NCBI GenBank assembly: GCA_023396665.1
Contig: JAEWVL010000182.1
Span: forward strand, 1-6,108
Origin: Spirochaetota bacterium
Lineage (GTDB): Bacteria > Spirochaetota > UBA4802 > JAFGJZ01
Length of the DNA: 6,108 bases
Reading direction: 5' to 3'
How positions within the stretch are numbered: the first letter of the stretch is position 1; every line of letters starts with the position of its first letter. Below, one piece after another: positions 1 through 5,667 of the stretch. The notes beneath the pieces are model-generated. The model saw only the letters and a program-made list of their open reading frames with translations, did no database searches and was not told where the DNA came from. Both the position numbers and the translations under genes were made by a program.

Positions 1-630
1 GATAGCGGGCGCGCTGAAAGTTACCGCGCGGCGGCGCTCAGGGCGGCCGATTACTACATTGAAAACTACGTCAACAAGGATCTTTTTTTCGGCGGACCCT
101 ACGACGCCTACCGCGCACCGAATATGGAAGATCCCTACAACCTGCTCAACGCCTATACCGAACTGTACCGTCATACGAACGAGCCGCGCTATCTCGCGGC
201 GGCGCGCGCCTGCGCCGATCACCTTCTGTGCTGGCGTTATACCTACGATGTCGTTTTTCCCGAGGGGACGATCTGCCGCGACCAAAATGTCTCGACCTAC
301 GCGATGGCGGCGGCCTCGGTGCGCAACCGCCATATACAAAACTGGGATACCGTCGGGGCGATCAGTCTTTTCGAGCTGACGGCATGGACCGGTGAAGAGA
401 GCTACGCGCGCTCGGCCATGGACAACCTCTGCCAGTCATGCCAGCTGGTCGAGCGCGGCGGCGGCGAGCTCGGCATCCCCCTAGGCGGGCAGAGCGAGCA
501 GTGGTACGCGACCGAATTTATCTGGTTCGGAAATTTCGGCGATTACGGAAAGGGAAACCTCTGGAAGATTTCAGTGGTGCTGCCGAAGTCGGGCTTTTTA
601 AGCGCGCTGGCTTTTCTCGGGGAAAGATGA
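1..630 (+). CDS. Alpha/alpha-barrel (six-hairpin glycosidase-like) protein, C-terminal part
   Basis: The reading frame is open from base 1 (first codon GAT) to TGA at 628-630, giving 209 residues of a protein whose N-terminus lies left of the window. The visible part is a run of amphipathic helices rich in aromatic and acidic residues (RAADYYIENY, DPYNLLNAYTELYRHT, RYLAAARACADHLL), ending in an aromatic segment with QWYATEFIWFGNFGDYGKG. Paired helices of this kind are typical of (alpha/alpha)6 toroids found in many glycoside hydrolases and some epimerases and lyases. I cannot name a GH family or catalytic residues because the upstream half is missing. An internal ATG at 124 lies in the same frame but is not the start, since coding continues upstream. 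The gene converges on a LacI-type regulator with 31 bp between the stops, which supports a sugar-related role by context only. Protein-coding status is secure; the fold is a moderate-confidence inference. Confidence 0.72.
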   Translation, partial: DSGRAESYRAAALRAADYYIENYVNKDLFFGGPYDAYRAPNMEDPYNLLNAYTELYRHTNEPRYLAAARACADHLLCWRYTYDVVFPEGTICRDQNVSTYAMAAASVRNRHIQNWDTVGAISLFELTAWTGEESYARSAMDNLCQSCQLVERGGGELGIPLGGQSEQWYATEFIWFGNFGDYGKGNLWKISVVLPKSGFLSALAFLGER

Positions 631-661
631 GTCCCGTATCCCCCCGCCGCTTTATACAAAA

Positions 662-1666
662 TTATATTGTAGAATCGCGGATCACGAGTTCGGCGGGAAA
701 GAGCAGCTGTTTCGGTGAGGCGGCCGGATCGCCAAGCAGATCGAGCAGCATATCGACCGATGCGCCGCCCATCTGAAAAACCGGCGGCCGAATCGTGCTA
801 AGCGGGGGGTCACAGATTTCAATCGCGCTGATATCATCGTAGCCGCAGATCGAAAGATCATGCGGAATGCGAAGCCCGGCCCTGTGCGCGGCCTTCATCA
901 CCCCCAGCGCCATCAGATCGTTCGAACAGATCATGGCCCCGGGCAAAGCACCCGCTGCGTAGAGCCGCTCGGCCGTCGCGAAACCGCCGGCCACGCTCAG
1001 ATCGCTCTCGTAGACGCTGACCGAAGTCTGCGGGATGCGATATTCGGCGATCGCGGCGGCAAAACCCCCGTAGCGGTCTTCGGAACAGTACATCCGCGCG
1101 GGTCCTTTGAGAAATCCGAACGAACGCACATCGCGCCCTATCAGGTACTCCGTCATTCTGTAAAACGCGTCTTTTCCGTCCGCATCGACAAAGCTGATGG
1201 GATGTGAACGCGGCCGCTCGCCGTACATCACACAGGGGATATTGTGCTTCACAATCGCATCGAGCGATATTATTTCGAAATCGGGAATAAACAGAATTAT
1301 GCCGGCGATTTTTCGCTGCAGATACAGCTGCAGGTAATCTGCGGGTGACTGCCTGTCGCTGATGGAATAGAGTATGTCGTAGCCGTGTCTGGCGCTGGCC
1401 TGATTGACACCCTGCAAAAAGAGATGATAAAAATCACTGCCGTAGGAAGGCAGCGCGGATGCGGGGGGAACGATCAGCCCGATAGCCTTGACCCTTCCCT
1501 TCTGCAGCGACTGCCCGATACTGTCGGGATGATAGTGCAGCTCTTCAATCGCCCGCTGAATTTTTTCGCGGGTTTCGCTTTTTACGTATCCCGAATCGTT
1601 CAGAAAGCGTGATACGGTAATATATGAGACGCCGGCTTTTTCAGCCACCTCTTTCTGTGTCGCCAT
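662..1666 (-). CDS. LacI-family transcriptional regulator
   Basis: A complete 334-residue DNA-binding repressor, the usual LacI/GalR length. Residues 4-24 form the helix-turn-helix (QKEVAEKAGVSYITVSRFLN), followed by the conserved YHPD stretch and the hinge helix IGQSLQKGR, with the Leu that LacI proteins insert into the minor groove. The rest is a periplasmic-binding-protein-like effector domain, with the family signatures SNDLMALGVMKAA, ICGYDD and PPLSTIRPP and the typical C-terminal VIRDST. It probably binds a sugar or sugar derivative; the ligand cannot be read from sequence. The frame is open upstream to a TTG at 1735, but I chose the ATG at 1664-1666 because LacI proteins start just before the HTH and because the TATAAT at 1703-1708 puts transcription start near 1696. 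The Shine-Dalgarno match is weak (AAGGTAG 14 nt upstream). The gene is convergent with the glycosidase-like gene, whose locus it may control, and divergent from the redoxin-like gene. Confidence 0.93.
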   Translation of the reverse strand: MATQKEVAEKAGVSYITVSRFLNDSGYVKSETREKIQRAIEELHYHPDSIGQSLQKGRVKAIGLIVPPASALPSYGSDFYHLFLQGVNQASARHGYDILYSISDRQSPADYLQLYLQRKIAGIILFIPDFEIISLDAIVKHNIPCVMYGERPRSHPISFVDADGKDAFYRMTEYLIGRDVRSFGFLKGPARMYCSEDRYGGFAAAIAEYRIPQTSVSVYESDLSVAGGFATAERLYAAGALPGAMICSNDLMALGVMKAAHRAGLRIPHDLSICGYDDISAIEICDPPLSTIRPPVFQMGGASVDMLLDLLGDPAASPKQLLFPAELVIRDSTI

Positions 1667-1694
1667 AATTTCGCTGCTTTCTACCTTTTCAAAA

Positions 1695-1714
1695 GAGCCG
1701 TAATTATACGGCTC
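1695..1714. promoter_or_regulatory. Inverted repeat, candidate operator in the lacI promoter
   Basis: Perfect 8 bp arms GAGCCGTA (1695-1702) and TACGGCTC (1707-1714) flank a 4 bp centre. The repeat covers the TATAAT of the presumed lacI promoter. A roughly 20 bp dyad is the right size for a LacI-family operator, although the centre is A/T and not the CG step common in that family. Alternatively it could act as a transcript hairpin: on the minus strand it is followed by TTTT, but no minus-strand gene close upstream needs a terminator here. Confidence 0.45.
1703..1708 (-). promoter_or_regulatory. Probable lacI promoter -10 (TATAAT)
   Basis: Read on the minus strand, 1708-1703 is a perfect TATAAT. 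Transcription would start near 1696 and leave a leader of about 30 nt before the ATG at 1666. The -35 is poor: nothing resembling TTGACA lies 16-18 bp upstream, and the only candidate, TTGCAA at 1730-1735 on the same strand, is 21 bp away. The element sits in the middle of an inverted repeat (see separate entry), so repression by occlusion is a natural reading. This is inference from motif and position. Confidence 0.45.
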
Positions 1715-1782
1715 CGCGATCTTTTTGCCTTGCAATTTACAGGTCCGGACTCATGGCTTGTCAAAGCAAAAATACGTATTCC

Positions 1783-1787
1783 GGAGG
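1783..1787 (+). promoter_or_regulatory. Shine-Dalgarno site fixing the redoxin-like start
   Basis: GGAGG, five bases before ATG 1793-1795. It decides between this ATG and an in-frame upstream TTG at 1730 that would add 21 residues in front of the signal peptide. I found no convincing plus-strand sigma70 promoter in the 126 bp between lacI and this gene. Confidence 0.8.
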
Positions 1788-1792
1788 TCGCA

Positions 1793-2305
1793 ATGAAACG
1801 CATGCTCTTATCACTATTCATACTTTTTTCGATATCCCTCTTTGCGCAAAGCGCTATGAGCGCCCCGGGTTTCAGGCTCATATCGGGCGACAAAAAAAGC
1901 ATCACTCTCACTGACCTTCAGGGCAGGGTGATTATCTGTTTTTACGAGTCGAAGGACACCGTCAAAAAGAACAAAAAGCTGAAAGACGCCCTTGAAGACC
2001 TTCGCAGCGGAGACGGCAGCGATAAAGACGTGTTCGTGCTCGCGGTCGCGGACTGCTCGGACGCGAAAGAACCCTTTATCGGCCTGTGGAACAAGGCCCT
2101 GACTGACCAATCGAAGAAGATCGGTTATCGCCTTTACGGCGACTGGGACGGCAGAATGCGCACAGCCTACAGCTTTGCACCGAAAGATTCAAATTTCGTA
2201 ATCATCGACAGAAACGGAAAAATTCGCTATCGGGCCTCGGGAAAAGTTCAGGACGAGAAATTCGCAGAGATAAAAAAACTTATCGCTGAGCTGACGGCGG
2301 AGTAA
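1793..2305 (+). CDS. Exported thioredoxin-fold (redoxin/YtfJ-like) protein without CxxC
   Basis: A 170-residue protein. Residues 1 to about 20 are a signal peptide: basic MKRM, then a hydrophobic stretch LLSLFILFSISLFA. There is no lipobox cysteine, so it is probably a soluble periplasmic or secreted protein. The remainder follows the redoxin pattern: FRLISGDKKSITLTDLQGR (strand and turn), VIICFYESKDT at the usual active-site position, FVLAVADCSD, YRLYGDWDGR, and the characteristic FVIIDRNGKIRYRASGKV (135-152). There is no CxxC; the only two cysteines are C49 and C88, far apart in sequence. This resembles the YtfJ-type branch of thioredoxin-fold proteins, whose function is poorly known. The start is supported by a strong GGAGG. 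It stands alone on the plus strand, divergent from lacI and convergent with the glycosyltransferase (31 bp between stops), so context says little. The fold assignment is good; a specific function cannot be given. Confidence 0.82.
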   Translation: MKRMLLSLFILFSISLFAQSAMSAPGFRLISGDKKSITLTDLQGRVIICFYESKDTVKKNKKLKDALEDLRSGDGSDKDVFVLAVADCSDAKEPFIGLWNKALTDQSKKIGYRLYGDWDGRMRTAYSFAPKDSNFVIIDRNGKIRYRASGKVQDEKFAEIKKLIAELTAE

Positions 2306-2336
2306 ATCGCATGGAGAAGGGCGCGGTGAATGCCGA

Positions 2337-3527
2337 TCAATAAGGACGATATCGCAGAGTTTCATCATATACTCGCAGCAATTTCTCGGCACACGATTGT
2401 ATCGTGAAATTTTTCGAGTACGCAAGCGCTTCCTTCGCTTTACTGCCGTAGAGATTCTCATCCCGCATCAGCAGTATGACCTTTTCGGCGAATTGAGCGG
2501 CATCATCGGCAACCATGAAGCCGCCGTTATCGCCCTTCATTACGCTTTTGGTGCCCATCTCCCCGACGGCGACAACGGGCGTTCCGCAGGTCATTGATTC
2601 GATTGTGACCAGACCCTGCGTTTCCGTCTTCGACGGAAACGTAAACACGTCGGCAAGCGCGTAGTAATACTTCAGCTCCTGTCTCGCAACGTATCCGGCA
2701 AAAGTGATGTGATCACTGATACCGTCTTTTTTCGCATGTGCGAGCATTTCCTCTTTCTGGGGGCCGTCACCGACCAGCAGCAGATGCGCCGAAGGCACTT
2801 GCTTGAGAACAGACTTCAAAACCGTAAGCAGCAGCATGATGTTTTTCTCATGCCCGATGCGGCCGACAAAGAGCATGATCTTCTTGTTTTTCAGTTGCGG
2901 ATGATCGGTGAACAGTTTGGAACTTGTTTTTTCTTTACATTTTGATGCGCCGCTAAAATCCTTATCAGCTATTCCGGTGGGTATTACCGCTATGTCTCCC
3001 GCAAGGCCGTATCCGCCAAGTATGTCACGCATCAGCTCGGTCGGGGTTATGCGGGCATCGGCTTTCTTATAAAAATTTTTAATGTATTTTCTGACAAATA
3101 AACGCGCAGTTCCGGCGGGAAGAACCGGCATATAATGATTCACATAGTGTTCCCAGTAGGTGTGACAGGTCATTACAAGCGGTTTGTTGTTTTTTATCGC
3201 CCAATCCCTGACAATTTTACCCATGAAAAACTCGGTCTGTATGTGCAGTATGTCCGGGTCGATCTGAGCGAGAAGTTCCGCGGCTTTTTTACGCCCTCCG
3301 TACTTCACAAGACGGTCTTCTTTTGAGAAATGCAATTTATGTGAATTGAATCTGAAAACGCCGCCGGCATCCGGACGTACTGTCTTATTTTTGCTGTGAC
3401 CGTAGTCGGGCGCGAAAACAAATACTTCATGCCCCATTCTTTCAAGTTCATTCTTGAAAGTATCGATCGACACGGCCATACCGCTGAAACGCGGCCAGTA
3501 ATTATCCGTTGCGTAAACTATTTTCAT
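2337..3527 (-). CDS. GT4-family glycosyltransferase, glycolipid-synthase type
   Basis: A complete 396-residue GT-B retaining glycosyltransferase. The N-terminal acceptor domain begins MKIVYATDNYWPRFSGMAVS, the GT4 nucleotide-sugar loop region. It then has HIQTEFFMGK (95-104) and CHTYWEHY (121-128, with H122). The C-terminal donor domain has VGRIGHEKN with R223 and K228, and the EX7E motif ETQGLVTIE with E302 and E310, the residues that bind the sugar nucleotide. The HIQTEF.MGK and CHTYWEHY segments resemble diacylglycerol alpha-glucosyltransferases and PimB-like mannosyltransferases, so a membrane glycolipid acceptor is the best guess; an exopolysaccharide role is not excluded. It has no signal peptide or obvious membrane segment and is expected to be cytosolic or peripheral on the inner membrane. 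The ATG at 3525-3527 is preceded by GGGGA six bases away. It lies 65 bp downstream of the HD gene on the same strand and may be cotranscribed. It is rich in Lys and AT-rich codons compared with its neighbours. Confidence 0.9.
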   Translation of the reverse strand: MKIVYATDNYWPRFSGMAVSIDTFKNELERMGHEVFVFAPDYGHSKNKTVRPDAGGVFRFNSHKLHFSKEDRLVKYGGRKKAAELLAQIDPDILHIQTEFFMGKIVRDWAIKNNKPLVMTCHTYWEHYVNHYMPVLPAGTARLFVRKYIKNFYKKADARITPTELMRDILGGYGLAGDIAVIPTGIADKDFSGASKCKEKTSSKLFTDHPQLKNKKIMLFVGRIGHEKNIMLLLTVLKSVLKQVPSAHLLLVGDGPQKEEMLAHAKKDGISDHITFAGYVARQELKYYYALADVFTFPSKTETQGLVTIESMTCGTPVVAVGEMGTKSVMKGDNGGFMVADDAAQFAEKVILLMRDENLYGSKAKEALAYSKNFTIQSCAEKLLRVYDETLRYRPY

Positions 3528-3592
3528 TGCATATCCCCGTTTGCTGAATCAGAAATTACATGACAAAACCCTCTTGCAGCACCGCATACGCA

Positions 3593-4087
3593 TCACCCGG
3601 CAAAGCCATACATGCTTGCGATCAAGGCTTTACCCGTCCGCGTCCTGAAAAGCTTTTCATAGAGCGCTTTGATGCTTTTCGAAGCAAGCTCATCTTCGAA
3701 AGCATTGACAATGAAGTCCGCTTCCACGAGAATCTGCAGATCGATGTCCCTGATATCGCCGTATGAGTGGTGGTGCGCGATAAGCCAGCAGACGCGTTCA
3801 ATCGCGACGGCATCCACATTCAGTTTCGCCAGAAGTTTCCGGGCTTCGCCCGGCCCTTCCTGCTCCTGATAGCTTCCGGCGGCACTGTTGTATTTTTCTT
3901 CGCTCAGCTTGATGCCGATATCGTGCGTCAAGGCGGCAATCTCGATAATCTTCTGCGTTTCAGGCGGCACCTGTTCCGTGCGGCCGATCATTGCGGCGAA
4001 GGAATGCACCTTCACAAAATGATTGATACGGCGCACGTCGGTTCCGAAATAGCCGATCATTGCCATACATACAGAATCGATGCTCAT
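3593..4087 (-). CDS. HD-domain phosphohydrolase
   Basis: A complete 164-residue protein formed almost entirely of one HD domain. The metal-binding pattern is visible: H28 (or H23) in NHFVKVH, the H55-D56 doublet in AALTHDIGIK, the histidine run H105-H107 in LIAHHHSYGD, and D124 in LVEADFIVNA. HD proteins are metal-dependent phosphohydrolases acting on nucleotides or other phosphorylated small molecules; the substrate of this short stand-alone type is not predictable. No signal peptide or membrane segment is seen, so it should be cytosolic. The ATG at 4085-4087 has GGAGG (4095-4099) seven bases upstream. A promoter-like pair and a hairpin precede it (separate entries). Downstream, on the same strand, the glycosyltransferase begins after 65 bp, so the two may form a small operon. 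Confidence 0.88.
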   Translation of the reverse strand: MSIDSVCMAMIGYFGTDVRRINHFVKVHSFAAMIGRTEQVPPETQKIIEIAALTHDIGIKLSEEKYNSAAGSYQEQEGPGEARKLLAKLNVDAVAIERVCWLIAHHHSYGDIRDIDLQILVEADFIVNAFEDELASKSIKALYEKLFRTRTGKALIASMYGFAG

Positions 4088-4123
4088 TTTGCGGCCTCCA
4101 TCAGCACTGCCGAATGTTTTGAA

Positions 4124-4143
4124 AAGCGGCAGAAAAGCCGCTT
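4124..4143 (-). terminator. Hairpin between gabT and the HD gene: terminator or leader attenuator
   Basis: On the minus strand AAGCGGC (4143-4137), a 6 nt loop TTTTCT, and GCCGCTT (4130-4124) form a perfect 7 bp stem that runs into a short T stretch (TTTT including the stem's last two bases). It lies about 60 nt after the aminotransferase stop and about 35 nt before the HD start. It may be a modest intrinsic terminator for the aminotransferase transcript. If the promoter at 4179-4208 is real, it also sits inside the HD leader. Confidence 0.5.
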
Positions 4144-4178
4144 ATTCAGATTGCTCATACACCGTTTTTTGCAACAAC

Positions 4179-4208
4179 TTTATACAAGGCACTTCAGGCT
4201 TCTTTCAA
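4179..4208 (-). promoter_or_regulatory. Probable sigma70 promoter of the HD gene
   Basis: On the minus strand TTGAAA (4208-4203) and TATAAA (4184-4179) are separated by 18 bp, each one base from consensus. The -35 overlaps the TGA stop of the aminotransferase (4207-4205). Transcription would start near 4172, giving an HD leader of about 85 nt that includes the 4124-4143 hairpin and the GGAGG site. Prediction from motif match and spacing only. Confidence 0.5.
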
Positions 4209-5578
4209 CGCTTCGATTGATCGTAATGAGCGCAACAGACGGCAATCGCCGATTCGAGAATTTCCAGACCTTTCTCTATTTGCGCATCGCTGATGACGAG
4301 CGGACTGAGAAAACGGATGACGTTGCCAAAGGTGCCGGCATTCTCGACGACAAGACCGTTTGCAAGAGCCTCCTGTATGATCGCTTCGACCAGTTCGGGC
4401 GCGGGCTTTTTGGTTTTTCTGTCAGCGACAAATTCAAGCCCCATCATGCAGCCGATACCGCGCACATCACCCAGCTGTGTGTATTTATCCTTCCAGCTTT
4501 CAAAAGCGCTTCTGCACCGTTTCGCGATTTCGGCCGAACGCTCGCACAGCTTTTCCTTTTCGATGACGCCGATTACCGCAAGCGCGGCCGAACAGGCAAG
4601 CGCGTTGCCGCCGAAGGTGCCGCCGATTATTCCGGGACGTACGCGATCAAACACTTCAGCGGAAGCGGTGACCGCCGAAAGCGGTATGCCGGCCGCGATC
4701 GATTTTGCCGAGGCGATGATATCGGGCTCAAATCCGGCCTCACTCCAGTAATTTGCCACAAAGAATTTTCCCGATCGCGCAAAACCCGTCTGTATCTCGT
4801 CGGCGATCATGAGAATACCGTGTCTGTCACAGAGCTCGCGAAGGGCTTTCACCCACTCGAAGGGTGCGGGCACGAATCCCCCCTCACCCTGCACGGGCTC
4901 GAGAACGACTGCTGCCACGGTTTCGGGAGCAACCGCCTCTTCAAAGGTGCGCCGAAGACGATCGATGTAATACGAAAGAATATTTTCGGCAGAGATCATT
5001 TCGGGTGCACGATACACATAGGGATACTCTGCGCGTATAATACCGTCGGGGAAAGGACCGGTGCCGATCGAATAGGATTTTTTCGCGGTCATCGTCATCG
5101 TCAGAAGAGTGCGCCCGTGAAAGGCGCCGGAAAACACGACGATATTGGGACGTCCTGTCGCCGAACGCGCGATCTTGACGGCGTTCTCGATCGCCTCGGC
5201 GCCGGAGTTGATGAACATGGTCTTGCGCCCGGAGCCGCGCACCGGAACCAGTGCGTTCATCTTCTCGGCAAGCGCGATATAGGGTTCGTGCGTGGTGACG
5301 CCCATCATGCCGTGAAAAAAACGCGAGGCCTGATTTAGTACGGCCTCAAGCACCGCCGGATGCGAGTATCCGACATTTAACACCGAAACACCCGCAACCC
5401 AGTCGAGAAACACGTTACCGTCGACATCGCGAATCATCGCGCCCTCACCCCGGTCGATCACAAGAGGATAGGGACATTTGATCTGTGCGGGAACAACGCG
5501 GGCGCGGCGTTCGAGTACGGCGCGGGCCTTCGGTCCCGGAACTTGTGTGACGATTTTCGGCAGCGATTCTCTCAGCAT
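4205..5578 (-). CDS. gabT: Class III PLP-dependent aminotransferase, 4-aminobutyrate (GabT) type
   Basis: A complete 457-residue fold-type I, class III (omega) aminotransferase. Visible landmarks in order: GNVFLDWVAGVSVLNVGYSHP (54-74), NSGAEAIENAVKIAR (124-138, phosphate-binding turn), FSGAFHGRT (149-157), VLEPVQGEGG with E227, IADEIQTGFARSG with D260 that pairs with the PLP nitrogen, the Schiff-base lysine K292 in ASAKSIAAGIPLSA, and T321 in GGTFGGNA. The N-terminal VPGPKARAVLERRARVVP and the EPVQGEGG and IPLSAV motifs favour GABA aminotransferase over acetylornithine aminotransferase. The expected reaction transfers the amino group of 4-aminobutyrate to 2-oxoglutarate, giving succinate semialdehyde and glutamate. 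Other omega-amino acids such as 5-aminovalerate or ornithine remain possible, and no succinate semialdehyde dehydrogenase gene is in the window. It is cytosolic. The ATG at 5576-5578 has AAGGAG six bases upstream. It is about 30 residues longer than E. coli GabT. The gene appears monocistronic, with a terminator before it and a promoter and hairpin after it. Confidence 0.9.
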   Translation of the reverse strand: MLRESLPKIVTQVPGPKARAVLERRARVVPAQIKCPYPLVIDRGEGAMIRDVDGNVFLDWVAGVSVLNVGYSHPAVLEAVLNQASRFFHGMMGVTTHEPYIALAEKMNALVPVRGSGRKTMFINSGAEAIENAVKIARSATGRPNIVVFSGAFHGRTLLTMTMTAKKSYSIGTGPFPDGIIRAEYPYVYRAPEMISAENILSYYIDRLRRTFEEAVAPETVAAVVLEPVQGEGGFVPAPFEWVKALRELCDRHGILMIADEIQTGFARSGKFFVANYWSEAGFEPDIIASAKSIAAGIPLSAVTASAEVFDRVRPGIIGGTFGGNALACSAALAVIGVIEKEKLCERSAEIAKRCRSAFESWKDKYTQLGDVRGIGCMMGLEFVADRKTKKPAPELVEAIIQEALANGLVVENAGTFGNVIRFLSPLVISDAQIEKGLEILESAIAVCCAHYDQSKR

Positions 5579-5603
5579 GGTGCACTCCTTTTGCTTTATT
5601 TTT

Positions 5604-5609
5604 ATTATA
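5604..5609 (-). promoter_or_regulatory. Probable aminotransferase promoter -10 (TATAAT)
   Basis: A perfect TATAAT on the minus strand, about 25 bp before the aminotransferase ATG. Transcription would start near 5597, giving a leader of about 20 nt that just contains AAGGAG (5585-5590). No -35 match exists at 16-19 bp spacing, because that space is filled by the upstream terminator hairpin. An activator or another start is possible. Confidence 0.4.
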
Positions 5610-5636
5610 AAAAAATGGGGGGATTCGCATCCCCCC
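5609..5636 (-). terminator. Intrinsic terminator of the patatin-like gene
   Basis: Perfect 8 bp arms (GGGGGGAT at 5617-5624 and ATCCCCCC at 5629-5636) with a four-base loop. On the minus strand the stem is followed by A and then seven T (5615-5609), a textbook rho-independent terminator about 30 nt after the patatin stop at 5668. On the plus strand the stem is followed by TTTT, so it could also work weakly in the other direction, although no plus-strand gene ends here. Confidence 0.9.
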
Positions 5637-5667
5637 TTTTGTAACGGCTCAAGAGTATGCGCAAATA

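Noticed and set aside
59..379. Plus-strand open frame overlapping the first gene in another frame
   Set aside because: The overlapping frame 1 is open from the window edge to 630 and has coherent alpha/alpha-barrel helices; the alternative is Ser/Thr/Arg-rich without any domain.
653..669. AT-rich inverted repeat TACAA...TTGTA between the convergent glycosidase-like and lacI genes
   Set aside because: The five-base A/T-rich stem is too weak for a terminator, has no T-run, and overlaps the lacI stop.
1667..1735. N-terminal extension of the LacI protein from TTG 1735
   Set aside because: It adds 23 residues before the HTH, lacks a ribosome binding site, and would need transcription starting upstream of the TATAAT at 1703-1708.
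1771..1780. Palindrome AATACGTATT just before the redoxin-like ribosome binding site
   Set aside because: Ten bases of self-complementary AT-rich sequence are common by chance, and no second copy or linked promoter was seen.
3528..3592. Separate promoter for the glycosyltransferase in the 65 bp after the HD gene
   Set aside because: A minus-strand TGTAAT is present, but no -35 match lies at normal spacing; cotranscription with the HD gene is at least as likely.
3767..5338. Long plus-strand open frame of 523 codons antisense to the HD and aminotransferase genes
   Set aside because: It runs opposite two clear enzyme genes with intact motifs, its translation has low-complexity Arg/His/Phe-rich content with no recognisable domain, and it has no ribosome binding site. 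It is a composition-driven shadow.
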